A stretch of DNA of 64,000 nt from Panacibacter ginsenosidivorans (GCF_007971225.1 NZ_CP042435.1:5149501-5213500), one strand, 5' to 3'; positions 24,782-33,961 are shown, counted from the stretch's first letter. Program-made: numbers and translations. The notes: generated by a model from the letters alone, not told the origin.

Positions 24782-26317
24782 ATGAGAAAAATTTTCTGCT
24801 TCCTTAGTTTAAGTGTTTTGGTAAGCAAATTCATCCTTGCTCAATCAGTGGGAGTTGAATCAATCAATAAATATGTAAAGCAAAATACCGGTCATATTAT
24901 TAATGAATTTACAAGTTTTCTTTCGATACCAAATATTGCTGCAGACACGCCGGGCCTTCAAAAGAATACGGCATTTATTATGTCTATGATGAGCAAACGT
25001 GGTATTCAAAACATACAATTACTAAATACAACTGTTCAGAGCGCACCTCCTGCAGTATACGGAGAAGTGATGGTTCCCGGCGCCAAACAAACACTAATTT
25101 TTTATGCGCATTATGATGGCCAGCCTGTTAACCCGGCGCAATGGGCAAAAGAGCTTGATCCGTTTCAGCCTGGATTATTTACAGGTGCAATAGATAAAGG
25201 AGGAACAAATATTTCTTTTCCTGCCGATGGCATGTATAATAATGACTGGAGAATTTATGCACGTGCCGCTTCTGATGATAAGGCAGGTGTTGATGTTATC
25301 CTTAATGCATATGACGCCATTAAAATTAGCGGATCTGCGCTTAGCTGTAATCTAAAATTTTTCTTTGAGGGAGAGGAGGAAGCCGGTTCCATACATCTTA
25401 ACGAAATATTGGAAAAATATAAAGCTTTACTTGAATCAGATTTATGGATCATTTGTGACGGGCCTGTTCATCAATCAGGAAAAAAGCAAATTGTATTTGG
25501 TGTTCGTGGTGATACACATCTTGATCTTACAGTATATGCATCAAAAAGGCCGCTGCATAGCGGTCATTACGGCAATTGGGCGCCTAACCCCGCTATGATG
25601 CTGGCAAAATTATTAGCTTCCATGAAAGATGAAAACGGCAGAGTTATGGTGAAAGGTTTTTATGATGATGTAACACCTTTAACTGCCACTGAAAAAAATG
25701 CACTGGCAGAAGTGCCATCAGTTGATGAGCAAATGAAAAAGGAACTGGGAATAAGTGTTACAGAGATGAAAGGCCTCTCACTAACAGAAGCTATAAACCA
25801 GCCCTCATTAAACATCAATGGTATGCAAAGCGGTAATGTTGGTAAACTTGCTTCGAACCAGATACCAACTTATGCCACAGCAGTTATTGATCTGCGGCTG
25901 GTATTGGGTAACTATTGGAGAAGGCAACAACAAAAAGTGATCGATCATATTAAAGCACAGGGATACTTTGTAACAGATCATGAACCTACTGATGAAGAAA
26001 GAAAAGAATATGCAAAGATTATAAAAGTGATACCTGCAAATGATGGTTATAATGCACAGCGAACCGCTATGGATCTGCCCATAATTAAAAAAGTAATTGA
26101 TGCGGTTAAAACTACTACCAGGGATCAGGTAGTACTTCAGCCAACAATGGGTGGCAGTCTTCCGTTGTTTTTATTTGAAAAATACCTTGGGGCCAAAACT
26201 GTTACAGTTCCGATAGCTAATTACGATAATAACCAGCATGCCGAAAATGAGAATATCCGTTTGGGTAATTTATTTGAAGGAATAGAAACAATGGCATCAC
26301 TAATGTTGATTAAATAA
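24782..26317 (+). CDS. M20/M25/M40 family metallopeptidase, exported
   Basis: A 511-residue di-zinc peptidase with a signal peptide (cleavage near ILAQS). The M20 catalytic centre is visible as FYAHYDGQPVNP (first zinc His and following Asp), ASDDKAGV (bridging Asp), FFEGEEEAGS (catalytic Glu pair) and ICDGPV. A dimerisation domain follows (residues about 235-390). The C-terminal NNQHAENENIRLGN supplies the last zinc His. Members act as dipeptidases or carboxypeptidases on small peptides; here the site would be the periplasm. It is the only gene between two inward-facing repeat arms. Confidence 0.92.
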   Translation: MRKIFCFLSLSVLVSKFILAQSVGVESINKYVKQNTGHIINEFTSFLSIPNIAADTPGLQKNTAFIMSMMSKRGIQNIQLLNTTVQSAPPAVYGEVMVPGAKQTLIFYAHYDGQPVNPAQWAKELDPFQPGLFTGAIDKGGTNISFPADGMYNNDWRIYARAASDDKAGVDVILNAYDAIKISGSALSCNLKFFFEGEEEAGSIHLNEILEKYKALLESDLWIICDGPVHQSGKKQIVFGVRGDTHLDLTVYASKRPLHSGHYGNWAPNPAMMLAKLLASMKDENGRVMVKGFYDDVTPLTATEKNALAEVPSVDEQMKKELGISVTEMKGLSLTEAINQPSLNINGMQSGNVGKLASNQIPTYATAVIDLRLVLGNYWRRQQQKVIDHIKAQGYFVTDHEPTDEERKEYAKIIKVIPANDGYNAQRTAMDLPIIKKVIDAVKTTTRDQVVLQPTMGGSLPLFLFEKYLGAKTVTVPIANYDNNQHAENENIRLGNLFEGIETMASLMLIK

Positions 26318-26348
26318 TTCTACTGTACAATTTTTTTTGTTCATAAAA

Positions 26349-26416
26349 GTTTTGGATGTATAAGTGAGTGACACAACCACTGATGCCACCTGCACAACAG
26401 CCTGTCAACAAAAAAT
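26349..26416 (-). repeat. Dispersed repeat arm, right orientation, subtype B (single)
   Basis: Core GTATAAGTGAGTGACACAAC at 26358-26377, outer tip GCCTGTCAACAAAAAATC. It ends 17 bases before the polymerase IV ATG. Confidence 0.83.
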
Positions 26417-26432
26417 CTTCTCTACCTTTACA

Positions 26433-27602
26433 ATGTTCATGAATAAGCCGCAACGTTATATTGCCCATTTTGATCTGGACTCTTTCTTTGTAAGTGTTGA
26501 AGTATTGAATAATCCTGCGTTAAAAGATAAACCTGTGATCGTTGGCGGTAGCCGGGAACGTGGCGTGGTAGCGGCCTGCAGCTATGCGGCAAGAAAATTT
26601 GGCGTTCATTCTGCAATGGCGATGAAGAAGGCAATGCAGCTTTGCCCGCAGGCAATTTTAGTACGTGGTACACGTGGTGAGTATAGTAGATTTTCGAGAT
26701 GGGTGACAGAAATTATTGCTGCAAAAGCGCCCTTGTTTGAAAAAGCAAGTATAGACGAATTCTACATTGATCTTACAGGCATGGACAAATATTTCGATCC
26801 ATACCAATGGACAATCGATCTGCGCCAGGAGATCATAGATAAAACACAACTACCAATTTCATTTGGTCTGTCATCTAATAAACTGGTTTCAAAAATTGCG
26901 ACGGATGAGGCTAAACCCAACGGATACATTTTTATTCAGCCTGGAAGAGAAAGAGATTTTTTAGCGCCGCTGCCTGTTAATAAAATCCCCGGAGTAGGAG
27001 AAAGCACTTTTATTACACTTAAAGAAATGGGCATTAAATATATCGGGGACATTACAAAAAAGTCTGCTGATGAAATGGAAAAAAAGCTTGGCAAATGGGG
27101 CGCTGATCTTTGGCAAAAAGCGCATGGCATCCATCATGGAGAAGTGCATTCATATCATGAAGCAAAATCGATCTCAACTGAAAATACTTTTGAAACAAAT
27201 ACTGCTGATGTAGAGTTTTTGTTGAGTGAATTGGTGCGTATGACAGAACGTGTTGGCTACGAATTGCGGCAGGATGAAAAACTTGCAGGTTGCATAGCAG
27301 TAAAAATTCGTTATCCGAATTTTGATACTACATCCCGCCAGACAACGATTAATTATACGTTGCGTGATGATGAATTGATCTTTGCAGCAAAGGACCTGTT
27401 TCATAAACTCTATAAGAAAGGTCAACCCGTTCGTTTGCTTGGTGTGCGTTTGAGCGAATTAACGAACCATGCGGTGCAGGCCAGTTTATTTGACGACGGT
27501 GAAAAGAAAAACAATTTGTATAAAGCCATTGATGATGTAAAAAATAAATTCGGCAAAACTTTTTTGCAGAAGGGAAGAACGGTGCGTAAAGAAAAGGAAT
27601 AA
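26433..27602 (+). CDS. dinB: DNA polymerase IV (Y-family translesion polymerase)
   Basis: A 389-residue Y-family polymerase for error-prone bypass of DNA damage. Catalytic motifs are AHFDLDSFFVSVE near the N-terminus and KASIDEFYIDLTG. The steric and helix-hairpin-helix regions are SFGLSSNKLVSKIA and KIPGVGE. QASLFDDG near the C-terminus is a good sliding-clamp-binding motif. The frame is open from a GTG at 26364, but that would translate the repeat arm; the ATG at 26433 or the one at 26439 is the real start. No SOS box was recognised. There is no operon partner. Confidence 0.95.
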   Translation: MFMNKPQRYIAHFDLDSFFVSVEVLNNPALKDKPVIVGGSRERGVVAACSYAARKFGVHSAMAMKKAMQLCPQAILVRGTRGEYSRFSRWVTEIIAAKAPLFEKASIDEFYIDLTGMDKYFDPYQWTIDLRQEIIDKTQLPISFGLSSNKLVSKIATDEAKPNGYIFIQPGRERDFLAPLPVNKIPGVGESTFITLKEMGIKYIGDITKKSADEMEKKLGKWGADLWQKAHGIHHGEVHSYHEAKSISTENTFETNTADVEFLLSELVRMTERVGYELRQDEKLAGCIAVKIRYPNFDTTSRQTTINYTLRDDELIFAAKDLFHKLYKKGQPVRLLGVRLSELTNHAVQASLFDDGEKKNNLYKAIDDVKNKFGKTFLQKGRTVRKEKE

Positions 27603-27662
27603 CAATTTACCGCAGAGACGAGACAGAGCGAAGTAATTTATTATAAAAGATGATTCTACAAT

Positions 27663-27741
27663 GCTGAAGAGAATTTCTGAACGCACAAGTGAGTGACACA
27701 ACAGAAGCTCAATAGTAGCAATGGTGTTTGTCAATAAAAAA
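27663..27741 (-). repeat. Dispersed repeat arm, right orientation, subtype B (single)
   Basis: Core ACGCACAAGTGAGTGACACA at 27681-27700, then GAAGCTCAATAGTAGCAATG and tip GTTTGTCAATAAAAA. Its tip faces the peroxiredoxin promoter. Confidence 0.84.
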
Positions 27742-27807
27742 TCTCCGCGCTTCCGTGTCTTTGCGGGGAAAGAGAAAAAAATATTAGTCCACTTAACCAG
27801 TAGGTTT

Positions 27808-27815
27808 TATATTTG
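27808..27815 (+). promoter_or_regulatory. Bacteroidota -7 box of the peroxiredoxin gene
   Basis: TATATTTG matches TAnnTTTG exactly, 20 bases before the ATG at 27836. No perfect TTTG -33 box is present; TTAG at 27784-27787 is the nearest candidate. Confidence 0.55.
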
Positions 27816-27835
27816 CAGTCCTAAAAACATGAATT

Positions 27836-28474
27836 ATGAGTTTACGTTTAGGCGATGATGCGCCAAATTTCCAGGCAAAAACAACTGCAGGCGATATTGA
27901 TTTTTATGAGTACCTCGGAAATAGCTGGGGTATTTTGTTTTCTCACCCTGCAGATTATACGCCGGTTTGTACAACAGAACTCGGCCGTACCGCATTACTC
28001 AACGAAGAGTTTGCAAAGCGCAATGTAAAAGTGCTTGCAGTAAGTGTTGACCCGCTCGATAAACATTTTGGCTGGGTGAATGATATTAATGAAACACAAA
28101 ATTGTACCGTTAACTTTCCCATCATTGCAGATGAAGACAAAAAAGTTGCAACGTTGTATGACATGATTCATCCAAACGCTTCAGCAACTGCAACAGTGCG
28201 CTCCTTATTTGTAATTGGTCCTGATAAAAAAGTAAAACTCATGATCACGTATCCTGCATCAACAGGAAGAAATTTTCATGAAGTATTGCGTGTGATAGAT
28301 TCATTGCAGTTAACTGCTAATTACAGCGTAGCCACTCCTGCAAACTGGGAAGGTGGCGAGGATGTAATTGTGGTGCCTGCCGTAAGCACAGAAGATGCCA
28401 TTAAGAAATTCCCTAAAGGCGTAAAAGTTATAAAGCCCTACTTGCGTTATACACCACAACCAAATATTGATTAA
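27836..28474 (+). CDS. Peroxiredoxin, 1-Cys (Prx6-like)
   Basis: A 212-residue cytoplasmic peroxidase that reduces hydrogen peroxide and organic hydroperoxides. The peroxidatic cysteine is in HPADYTPVCTTELGR (about Cys46). The length, the long C-terminal arm and the segments LAVSVDPLDKHFGW and TYPASTGRNFHEVLRVIDSLQ place it in the Prx6/1-Cys group. A second cysteine (ETQNCTVNF) is not in a usual resolving position. It is preceded by a clear promoter box and closed by a strong terminator, so it is a single-gene unit. Confidence 0.95.
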   Translation: MSLRLGDDAPNFQAKTTAGDIDFYEYLGNSWGILFSHPADYTPVCTTELGRTALLNEEFAKRNVKVLAVSVDPLDKHFGWVNDINETQNCTVNFPIIADEDKKVATLYDMIHPNASATATVRSLFVIGPDKKVKLMITYPASTGRNFHEVLRVIDSLQLTANYSVATPANWEGGEDVIVVPAVSTEDAIKKFPKGVKVIKPYLRYTPQPNID

Positions 28475-28520
28475 ATTCAGTAATCGTCTCAAAAGAAACG
28501 ATGCGCAAATATTATATGAG

Positions 28521-28547
28521 GCCCGGTAATTTTCTGCCGGGTTTTTT
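28521..28547 (+). terminator. Intrinsic terminator of the peroxiredoxin gene
   Basis: CCCGG (28522-28526) pairs with CCGGG (28537-28541) and TTTTTT follows. The T-tract is also the outer tip of the next repeat arm (TTTTTTATGCACC). Confidence 0.85.
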
Positions 28548-28621
28548 ATGCACCAAACTTTAGTGCTGCTATTTACCAACGGTTGCGTCGCACTCTTGTA
28601 CTCAATTAATTCTATTCAGCA
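28542..28621 (+). repeat. Dispersed repeat arm, left orientation (single)
   Basis: Core GTTGCGTCGCACTCTTGTAC at 28582-28601; inner part AATTAATTCTATTCAGC. It starts inside the T-tract of the preceding terminator. Confidence 0.84.
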
Positions 28622-28664
28622 TTGTATTGCATACTTCATTAATTTCATAATCTAATAACCACTT

Positions 28665-29939
28665 ATGAGACAAATATTTCTTGCTGTTGCTTTATTGGTA
28701 ACAAACTTTCTTTTCGCACAAAAAACTATTATCTATTGCGGAAAATTAATTGATGTAAAGAACCTTCAGGTGCTTACCGAAATGTCAATCATTGTTGAAG
28801 GTAATAAGATCGTTGATGTACAAAAAGGTTATATACAGGCAGGCGCATCAGATAAAACAATTGATCTTAAAAATAAAACCGTAATGCCGGGACTTATAGA
28901 TTGTCACGTACATCTTGAAAATGAAACAAGCCCTGATGATTTTGCGAAACAGTTTACTGAAAACCCTGCTGACATTGCATTTGAATCAACAGTGTTTGCA
29001 AAGACAACATTAATGGCTGGCTTTACAACAGTTCGTGATGTGGGTGGTTCAGGTGTAAATATTTCTTTACGTAATGCGATAAACAAAGGAGAAGTAGTTG
29101 GACCAGGAATTTATACTGCAGGAAAAATTATTGGTTCAACCGGTGGCCATGCAGATCCTACAACAGGTCTTCGCGAAGATCTTATGGGCAACCCTGGTCC
29201 CGGTGATGGCGTTGCAGATGGCGTAGAAGAATGTATAAAAGCTGTACGTAAACGTTACAAAGAAGGGAGCGATCTTATAAAAATAACTGCATCAGGTGGT
29301 GTATTAAGTTTGGAAAAAGATGGAACCGGTGCACAGTTCAGTGAAGAAGAAATAAAAGCAATTGTACAAACGGCAAAAGATTATGGAATGAAAGTAGCCG
29401 CACATGCTCATGGTGCAGAAGCCATCAAACGTGCAGTACGTGCAGGCGTTGCATCTATTGAACACGGCACTTACATGGATGATGAGGGAATGCAGTTGAT
29501 GAAACAATATGGAACATATTATGTGCCTACGATCATTGCAGGTAAGTCTGTTGCAGACTCTGCAAAGAAGCCTGGTTATTATCCTGCGGTTATTGCCGGC
29601 AAAGCAATTGTAATAGGTGCACAGATACAAAGCACATTCGGCAAAGCATATAAAGCTGGCGTGAAGATCGCGTTCGGTACAGACGCCGGGGTCTACGCAC
29701 ATGGCAAGAACTGGAAAGAATTTATTTACATGACAGAAGCCGGTATGCCCATTCTCGAAGCAATCAAAGCGGCTACGGTCAATGCGTCTGATTTAATTGG
29801 CGTTAATAATATCGGCAGTATTGAAAAAGATAAGCTTGCAGACATCATTGCTGTTGATGGCGATCCAACAAAAGATGTAAATGCTATGGGTAATGTAAAG
29901 TTTGTAATGAAAGCAGGAGTTGTTTATAAGAGTGAATAA
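28665..29939 (+). CDS. Amidohydrolase family protein, exported (Xaa-Pro dipeptidase/imidazolonepropionase-like)
   Basis: A 424-residue metal-dependent hydrolase with a signal peptide (cleavage near LFAQK). The amidohydrolase metal site is complete: LIDCHVHLE (HxH), the carbamylated-Lys region DLIKITASGGVL, VAAHAHG, IEHGTYMDD, and the catalytic Asp in AFGTDAGVY. The N- and C-terminal strands form the usual small beta-sandwich, with LADIIAVDGDP near the end. Homologues hydrolyse dipeptides or cyclic amides. The gene stands alone between repeat arms. Activity at substrate level is unknown. Confidence 0.9.
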   Translation: MRQIFLAVALLVTNFLFAQKTIIYCGKLIDVKNLQVLTEMSIIVEGNKIVDVQKGYIQAGASDKTIDLKNKTVMPGLIDCHVHLENETSPDDFAKQFTENPADIAFESTVFAKTTLMAGFTTVRDVGGSGVNISLRNAINKGEVVGPGIYTAGKIIGSTGGHADPTTGLREDLMGNPGPGDGVADGVEECIKAVRKRYKEGSDLIKITASGGVLSLEKDGTGAQFSEEEIKAIVQTAKDYGMKVAAHAHGAEAIKRAVRAGVASIEHGTYMDDEGMQLMKQYGTYYVPTIIAGKSVADSAKKPGYYPAVIAGKAIVIGAQIQSTFGKAYKAGVKIAFGTDAGVYAHGKNWKEFIYMTEAGMPILEAIKAATVNASDLIGVNNIGSIEKDKLADIIAVDGDPTKDVNAMGNVKFVMKAGVVYKSE

Positions 29940-29940
29940 G

Positions 29941-30018
29941 TTTTGTTTACTAACAGAATAGCCACTATTGGGCTTTGTTGTCTCACTCACTTGTACGCTT
30001 TGTTCTTTATTCAGCAAT
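29941..30018 (+). repeat. Dispersed repeat arm, left orientation, subtype B (single)
   Basis: Core GTTGTCTCACTCACTTGTAC at 29977-29996, inner GCTTTGTTCTTTATTCAGC, outer tip TTTTGTTTACTAACAG. It starts one base after the amidohydrolase stop. Confidence 0.82.
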
Positions 30019-30048
30019 AATTTTATTTTCTAACGATAAAACATTTCT

Positions 30049-31287
30049 ATGCTGCACAATTTTTCATTATTCAAAAAACTATTATTTGGTTTTACGGTTG
30101 TAATTATTTTCTCCCAGTGCAAAGAAAATGAAGAACATGAAAATGGTAATGAACTGTTTGAATACAATGACAACATAAGTACAAGATGGAGTAGCCCTGA
30201 AAATATAAATGGCGTGCAGGGTGCCGGTGGCAAAGAAAACAATGCTGCCAAAGGTCATGCATTTGATTCTATTGCAACAGGCGCAACTTACAAATTGCTT
30301 GATATAAGAGACATGGGCATTATCAACAGAATGTGGGTTACAATTAATGATCGCAGCCCTGAAATGCTACGTGCATTAAAGATCGAAATGTTTTGGGATG
30401 GTGCTGATAAACCCGCAGTGAGTGTGCCTTTCGGAGATTTCTTTGGTATTGGTCTCGGGCAAACAACCGCATTTCAAAATGCATTGTTTGCAAACGCAGA
30501 AGGCAGATCATTCAACTGTTTTATAGAGATGCCTTTTAAATCGGGAGCGAAGATCCAGGTAGTAAATGAATCGTCGAAAACACTGCCCTTGTTCTTCTTT
30601 GATGTTGATTATAGTTTATTAAAAGAGTGGGATGATGACTATATGTATTTTCATGCATACTGGCACAGAGACACCGAAACAAAACTTGCACAGGATTTTG
30701 AAATATTACCTCAGATCGAAGGCAAAGGAAGGTTTCTCGGAACCAATATTAGTGTTGCTGCAAATCGTGCCTATCGTAAGTCATGGTTTGGAGAAGGTGA
30801 AGTGAAAATCTATTTAGATAATGATAAAGATTATCCAACGCTCAATGGTACCGGGACAGAAGATTATATAGGCACCGGTTGGGGACAGGGAAAATTTATC
30901 AATAACTATAGTGGCTGCACTGTTGCAGATGATACCTTACTGCAATGGGCTTTTTATCGCTATCATATTCCTGATCCTGTTTTCTTTAAAACAGGTTGTC
31001 GTGTTGCTATGCAGCAAATAGGAGGGGATGCAACAGATAGTGTTGCTGCATATCAAAAAGAAGGAGCACAACTCATTCCTGTTTCTACAAGTGAAAGCCA
31101 GTTTCATTCATTTTATAAAAAAGACAGCGTGGTACAACTTGCCACTTCTCCATACAAGGGCTGGACTAATTTTTACCGTTCAGATGATGTTTCTGCTGTT
31201 GCTTATTTTTATTTGGATAAACCAACAAATAATTTAAATGCAATACAACCTCTATCAATACGCACAACAGAGTTAAGACACAAATAA
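30049..31287 (+). CDS. DUF2961 (glycoside hydrolase family 172-type) lipoprotein
   Basis: A 412-residue predicted lipoprotein (lipobox IFSQC, Cys about residue 24) of the DUF2961 family, now counted as GH172. Characterised members act on alpha-D-fructofuranose or alpha-D-arabinofuranose linkages. Family segments visible are WSSPENINGVQGAGGKEN, MGIINRMWVTIND, SVPFGDFFGIG, FIEMPFKSGAKI and the LNGTGTEDYIGTGWGQG block with its acidic residues. The 3' end is two bases from the convergent end of a sugar-responsive GntR-type regulator gene, which may control it. The exact substrate is not predictable. Confidence 0.87.
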   Translation: MLHNFSLFKKLLFGFTVVIIFSQCKENEEHENGNELFEYNDNISTRWSSPENINGVQGAGGKENNAAKGHAFDSIATGATYKLLDIRDMGIINRMWVTINDRSPEMLRALKIEMFWDGADKPAVSVPFGDFFGIGLGQTTAFQNALFANAEGRSFNCFIEMPFKSGAKIQVVNESSKTLPLFFFDVDYSLLKEWDDDYMYFHAYWHRDTETKLAQDFEILPQIEGKGRFLGTNISVAANRAYRKSWFGEGEVKIYLDNDKDYPTLNGTGTEDYIGTGWGQGKFINNYSGCTVADDTLLQWAFYRYHIPDPVFFKTGCRVAMQQIGGDATDSVAAYQKEGAQLIPVSTSESQFHSFYKKDSVVQLATSPYKGWTNFYRSDDVSAVAYFYLDKPTNNLNAIQPLSIRTTELRHK

Positions 31288-31289
31288 GA

Positions 31290-32321
31290 TCATAAAGACT
31301 CGCGAAGCGTTAAATAAAACGGCGCCGCAAAATGCTCCGTTGATTTATTACGGATCAGCTCAGCAGCTTTTGCCCCCATAGCATAAAAATCTGTAGAGAT
31401 TGTAGTAATGCCATTGAGAATTATTTTTTTCAATGGCGTTTCGTTGTAAGAGATAACACCCACCTGTTTGCCCACTTCCAGTTTTGTTTCAATGATCCTT
31501 TCTATAAGTGTAACAAGGTCATTTTCCATAAGGCTTATATAAACTTCACCCTCATTAATGGCAGTGCTGTTGATGTCAGCTACCACATCATAATTAAAAG
31601 CGTACTGGTTGCAGAACCTGTAAAACCCTTCGAGTATTTGTTTTGGGTGATAAGTATAATCCGGAAAAATGATCCTGATGGTCTGGTACCTGCTTAGCTG
31701 TTGCACTGCTTGTTCCAATGCATTGTAAATGTCTTTTTCAAAATCTTCATACACTGCAGCAAATTTGCCCTCAACGCCTGCAAGCATTTGATCAAACAGT
31801 AACAATTTTTCTTTGGGAATGGTGTTAATGATCTCGTATGCATTTTCACCACCTTCTAAAAAATGCGGTATAATAACATAGTTGGTGTAATCATCTCTTT
31901 TATTGGTAAGTAGTTTTCTGAATAAAGAAAAGTCGTTATTGTAAATGTAAAAATCTATTACTGCATCTTCGCCAAGGCTTGCTACAAAAGCATCGTACAT
32001 GATCTTTTTATGCGTACTCAGCTTATTAAAAAGCAGGAATATTTTTATTGGTTGCTTTACATCTGTATTGGAAATAAAATATCCTTTGCCAGGCACAGAG
32101 CCAATTACACCAAGCTTCTTTAAATGTTTATAAGCTTTCTCTGCAGTGTCTCTTGATATATCGAGTTCAAAACTGAGATCATTTATTGACGGCAGCAAAT
32201 AACCTTTCTCAATTTTTTTTTCTTCAATGGCTTTTACAATAGAGTTGGTAAGCTGCACATACTTGGGCGTTACAGCATATTCATCAATAGATATAAGCCG
32301 GTATATATTTTCCGATGCCAT
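31290..32321 (-). CDS. GntR-type regulator with sugar-binding (LacI-like) effector domain
   Basis: A 343-residue transcription factor. The N-terminal winged helix (about 1-80) is GntR type: YLLPSINDLSFELDISRDTAEKAYKHLKKLG and VPGKGYFIS. The remaining 260 residues have a periplasmic-binding-protein fold (IKIFLLFNKLSTHKKIMYDAF at its start, TIRIIFPDYTYHPKQI, QVGVISYNETPLKKI). Such proteins in Bacteroidota sense monosaccharides and control nearby glycan genes. It is convergent with the DUF2961 gene and two bases apart. The ligand is unknown. Confidence 0.88.
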   Translation of the reverse strand: MASENIYRLISIDEYAVTPKYVQLTNSIVKAIEEKKIEKGYLLPSINDLSFELDISRDTAEKAYKHLKKLGVIGSVPGKGYFISNTDVKQPIKIFLLFNKLSTHKKIMYDAFVASLGEDAVIDFYIYNNDFSLFRKLLTNKRDDYTNYVIIPHFLEGGENAYEIINTIPKEKLLLFDQMLAGVEGKFAAVYEDFEKDIYNALEQAVQQLSRYQTIRIIFPDYTYHPKQILEGFYRFCNQYAFNYDVVADINSTAINEGEVYISLMENDLVTLIERIIETKLEVGKQVGVISYNETPLKKIILNGITTISTDFYAMGAKAAELIRNKSTEHFAAPFYLTLRESL

Positions 32322-32418
32322 GATATTACAAAGCTAAGACCGCTGAATTAAAAACATATAAGTAAATATTGTCGGTATAAGTACTCTTACATTCAAGAGC
32401 AGCTGATAATAGTGGAAG

Positions 32419-32498
32419 AATAATGTGTAACCAGGCTTTTGTTCATCCATTAAACTTTCCTTGCGTCGCACGCTTGTACTGCAAAACATTATTCAGCA
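32419..32498 (+). repeat. Dispersed repeat arm, left orientation (single)
   Basis: Core TTGCGTCGCACGCTTGTAC at 32461-32479, preceded by CCATTAAACTTTCC; outer tip GTGTAACCAGGCTTTTG. Unlike most left arms it lies upstream of a minus-strand gene (GntR) and downstream of another (NUDIX). Confidence 0.82.
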
Positions 32499-32519
32499 CC
32501 TAAAACAATTAACGATTTT

Positions 32520-33284
32520 TCACTTTTTACTTTCCGCAAATCTATACAAATAAGGAGCTTTATGAGACTTGCCATTGTATTGCTTTTCCAATCGTTCAAG
32601 TACATTCATACTAAGCATCTTTCGCTGAAAATTGGTGCGCACGAATTTCTTTTGATAAACGGCTTCATATAATTTTTGTAACTGTCCCATCGTAAATGTT
32701 TCACTCATTAAATTGAAACCAACAAGTTTTTCGTCAAGGTCCGCTTGTAATCTTTTCAATGCTTTGTTAATGATAACATCGTGATCGTATAAAACTTTTG
32801 GAAGTTTGCTTACATCAAACCATTTAACCTCTGTGAAGAATACTTCTGTCACCGGGTTCACCTTTGTATCATCTATCAAAGCATAATAACATACAGAAAC
32901 AAAACGCTGCGCAAACCAATTGCTGTTCGGTAGGGTGCCGATCATTTTTTGCGTTAGTTCCATAGCAACCTCTTCCTTAGAGCGACTTGTATTTCCTGAT
33001 GTATAAAATTGTTCCAGGTAAATATTTTTCAACCCGGTTCTTTCCTGCAATATGCGCAAAGCTGCATCATCAAGGTTTTCTTCTTTCATGATATATCCTC
33101 CTGGCAGCACGAAATAGGGCGTATTGCCAAAGCGTAGCATCAATGCTTTTAGTTTGTCATTGTGAAAACCAAAGATCACGGTGTCAACCGATACACCTGC
33201 CATATAAATATGGGGTGCGGTTTCCAGGAACTCTTTTATTCCTTTCTTTAATGCTGAGTCGTTTACAAAGTCTATAGTACTCAT
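32520..33284 (-). CDS. NUDIX-fold transcriptional regulator, AraR/NrtR-like
   Basis: A 254-residue protein with a NUDIX domain (about 25-165) followed by a winged helix-turn-helix (about 170-250, with FTMGQLQKLYEAVYQK and NFQRKMLSM). This is the layout of NrtR and of the arabinose regulator AraR of Bacteroides. The NUDIX box reads GGYIMKEENLDDAALRILQE and RTGL: the RE pair is RI and the EE pair is ER, so hydrolase activity is probably lost and the fold serves as a ligand sensor. L-arabinose is a reasonable guess because a GH127 gene lies about 20 kb away. A perfect palindrome upstream (33370) may be its own operator. Confidence 0.8.
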   Translation of the reverse strand: MSTIDFVNDSALKKGIKEFLETAPHIYMAGVSVDTVIFGFHNDKLKALMLRFGNTPYFVLPGGYIMKEENLDDAALRILQERTGLKNIYLEQFYTSGNTSRSKEEVAMELTQKMIGTLPNSNWFAQRFVSVCYYALIDDTKVNPVTEVFFTEVKWFDVSKLPKVLYDHDVIINKALKRLQADLDEKLVGFNLMSETFTMGQLQKLYEAVYQKKFVRTNFQRKMLSMNVLERLEKQYNGKSHKAPYLYRFAESKK

Positions 33285-33369
33285 TTTGAACGCAATTTAT
33301 GGTGACTTCATGTTGCTTTAACGAACTGGTCGCTTAGTAAATTTCCTTTAAGAAAATAAAATTACACAT

Positions 33370-33405
33370 TATTGTATCAAAATGATACAATAGCTGTTAT
33401 ATTTG
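33370..33405. promoter_or_regulatory. Perfect palindrome (candidate operator) next to a -7 box
   Basis: TATTGTATCA (33370-33379) and TGATACAATA (33383-33392) form a perfect 10-bp inverted repeat with a 3-base spacer. Six bases later, TATATTTG (33398-33405) matches the Bacteroidota -7 box on the plus strand. The site lies 86 bp upstream of the NUDIX regulator start, in the gap shared with the divergent gene at 33560. Confidence 0.6.
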
Positions 33406-33559
33406 TCAAATATATTTCGTGATTGCATGTGCCGGGCTTTACAGAATAATAAGATTGCTGTAAGGTCAAACAACTGCCAGGAGAAGAACAACTGACTAAA
33501 AAGCCGGCATTCTAACATCACTGAAATAAACAATACTCAAAAATTTAAAATCAAAAAAA

Positions 33560-33946
33560 ATGAAAAAGTTCACTTCAGTTCTTGTGGGAATTCTTTGTCT
33601 TATTGTATCTGTAAACGTAAACGCGCAATCAAAAACCGGTGCCGATTATTTCAAAGGAAAATGGAGTGTGCTGATAAAGGGCACACCCAACGGAGATGCA
33701 AAAATGATCTTCGTTCTTGAAAATAACAACGATTCTATTGCAGGCGTGGTGCGGGATACAACAGGCACGGAGATAGCAAAAATTACAAGCGTTGAACTGA
33801 AGGATACAGAAGTAACACTTTATTTTACTGCGCAGGGTTATGATGTTAACCTGTTAATGACAAAGAAAGACGATGATCACACAACAGGCAGCCTGATGAG
33901 CATGTTTGATGCCGAAGGTGAGCGTATCAAAGAAATGAAGAACTAG
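33560..33946 (+). CDS. Small secreted protein of unknown function
   Basis: A 128-residue exported protein: leader MKKFTSVLVGILCLIVSV with cleavage near NAQSK. The mature part is rich in alternating hydrophobic and polar residues (KGKWSVLIKG, AKMIFVLENNND, EVTLYFTAQGYDV), which suggests a small beta-barrel such as a lipocalin-like or DUF3471-like fold. No family motif is certain. It is divergent from the NUDIX regulator, with a candidate operator/promoter between them, so it may be regulated by it. The gene is certain; function is not. Confidence 0.75.
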   Translation: MKKFTSVLVGILCLIVSVNVNAQSKTGADYFKGKWSVLIKGTPNGDAKMIFVLENNNDSIAGVVRDTTGTEIAKITSVELKDTEVTLYFTAQGYDVNLLMTKKDDDHTTGSLMSMFDAEGERIKEMKN

Positions 33947-33961
33947 TTATAATTAGAATTC

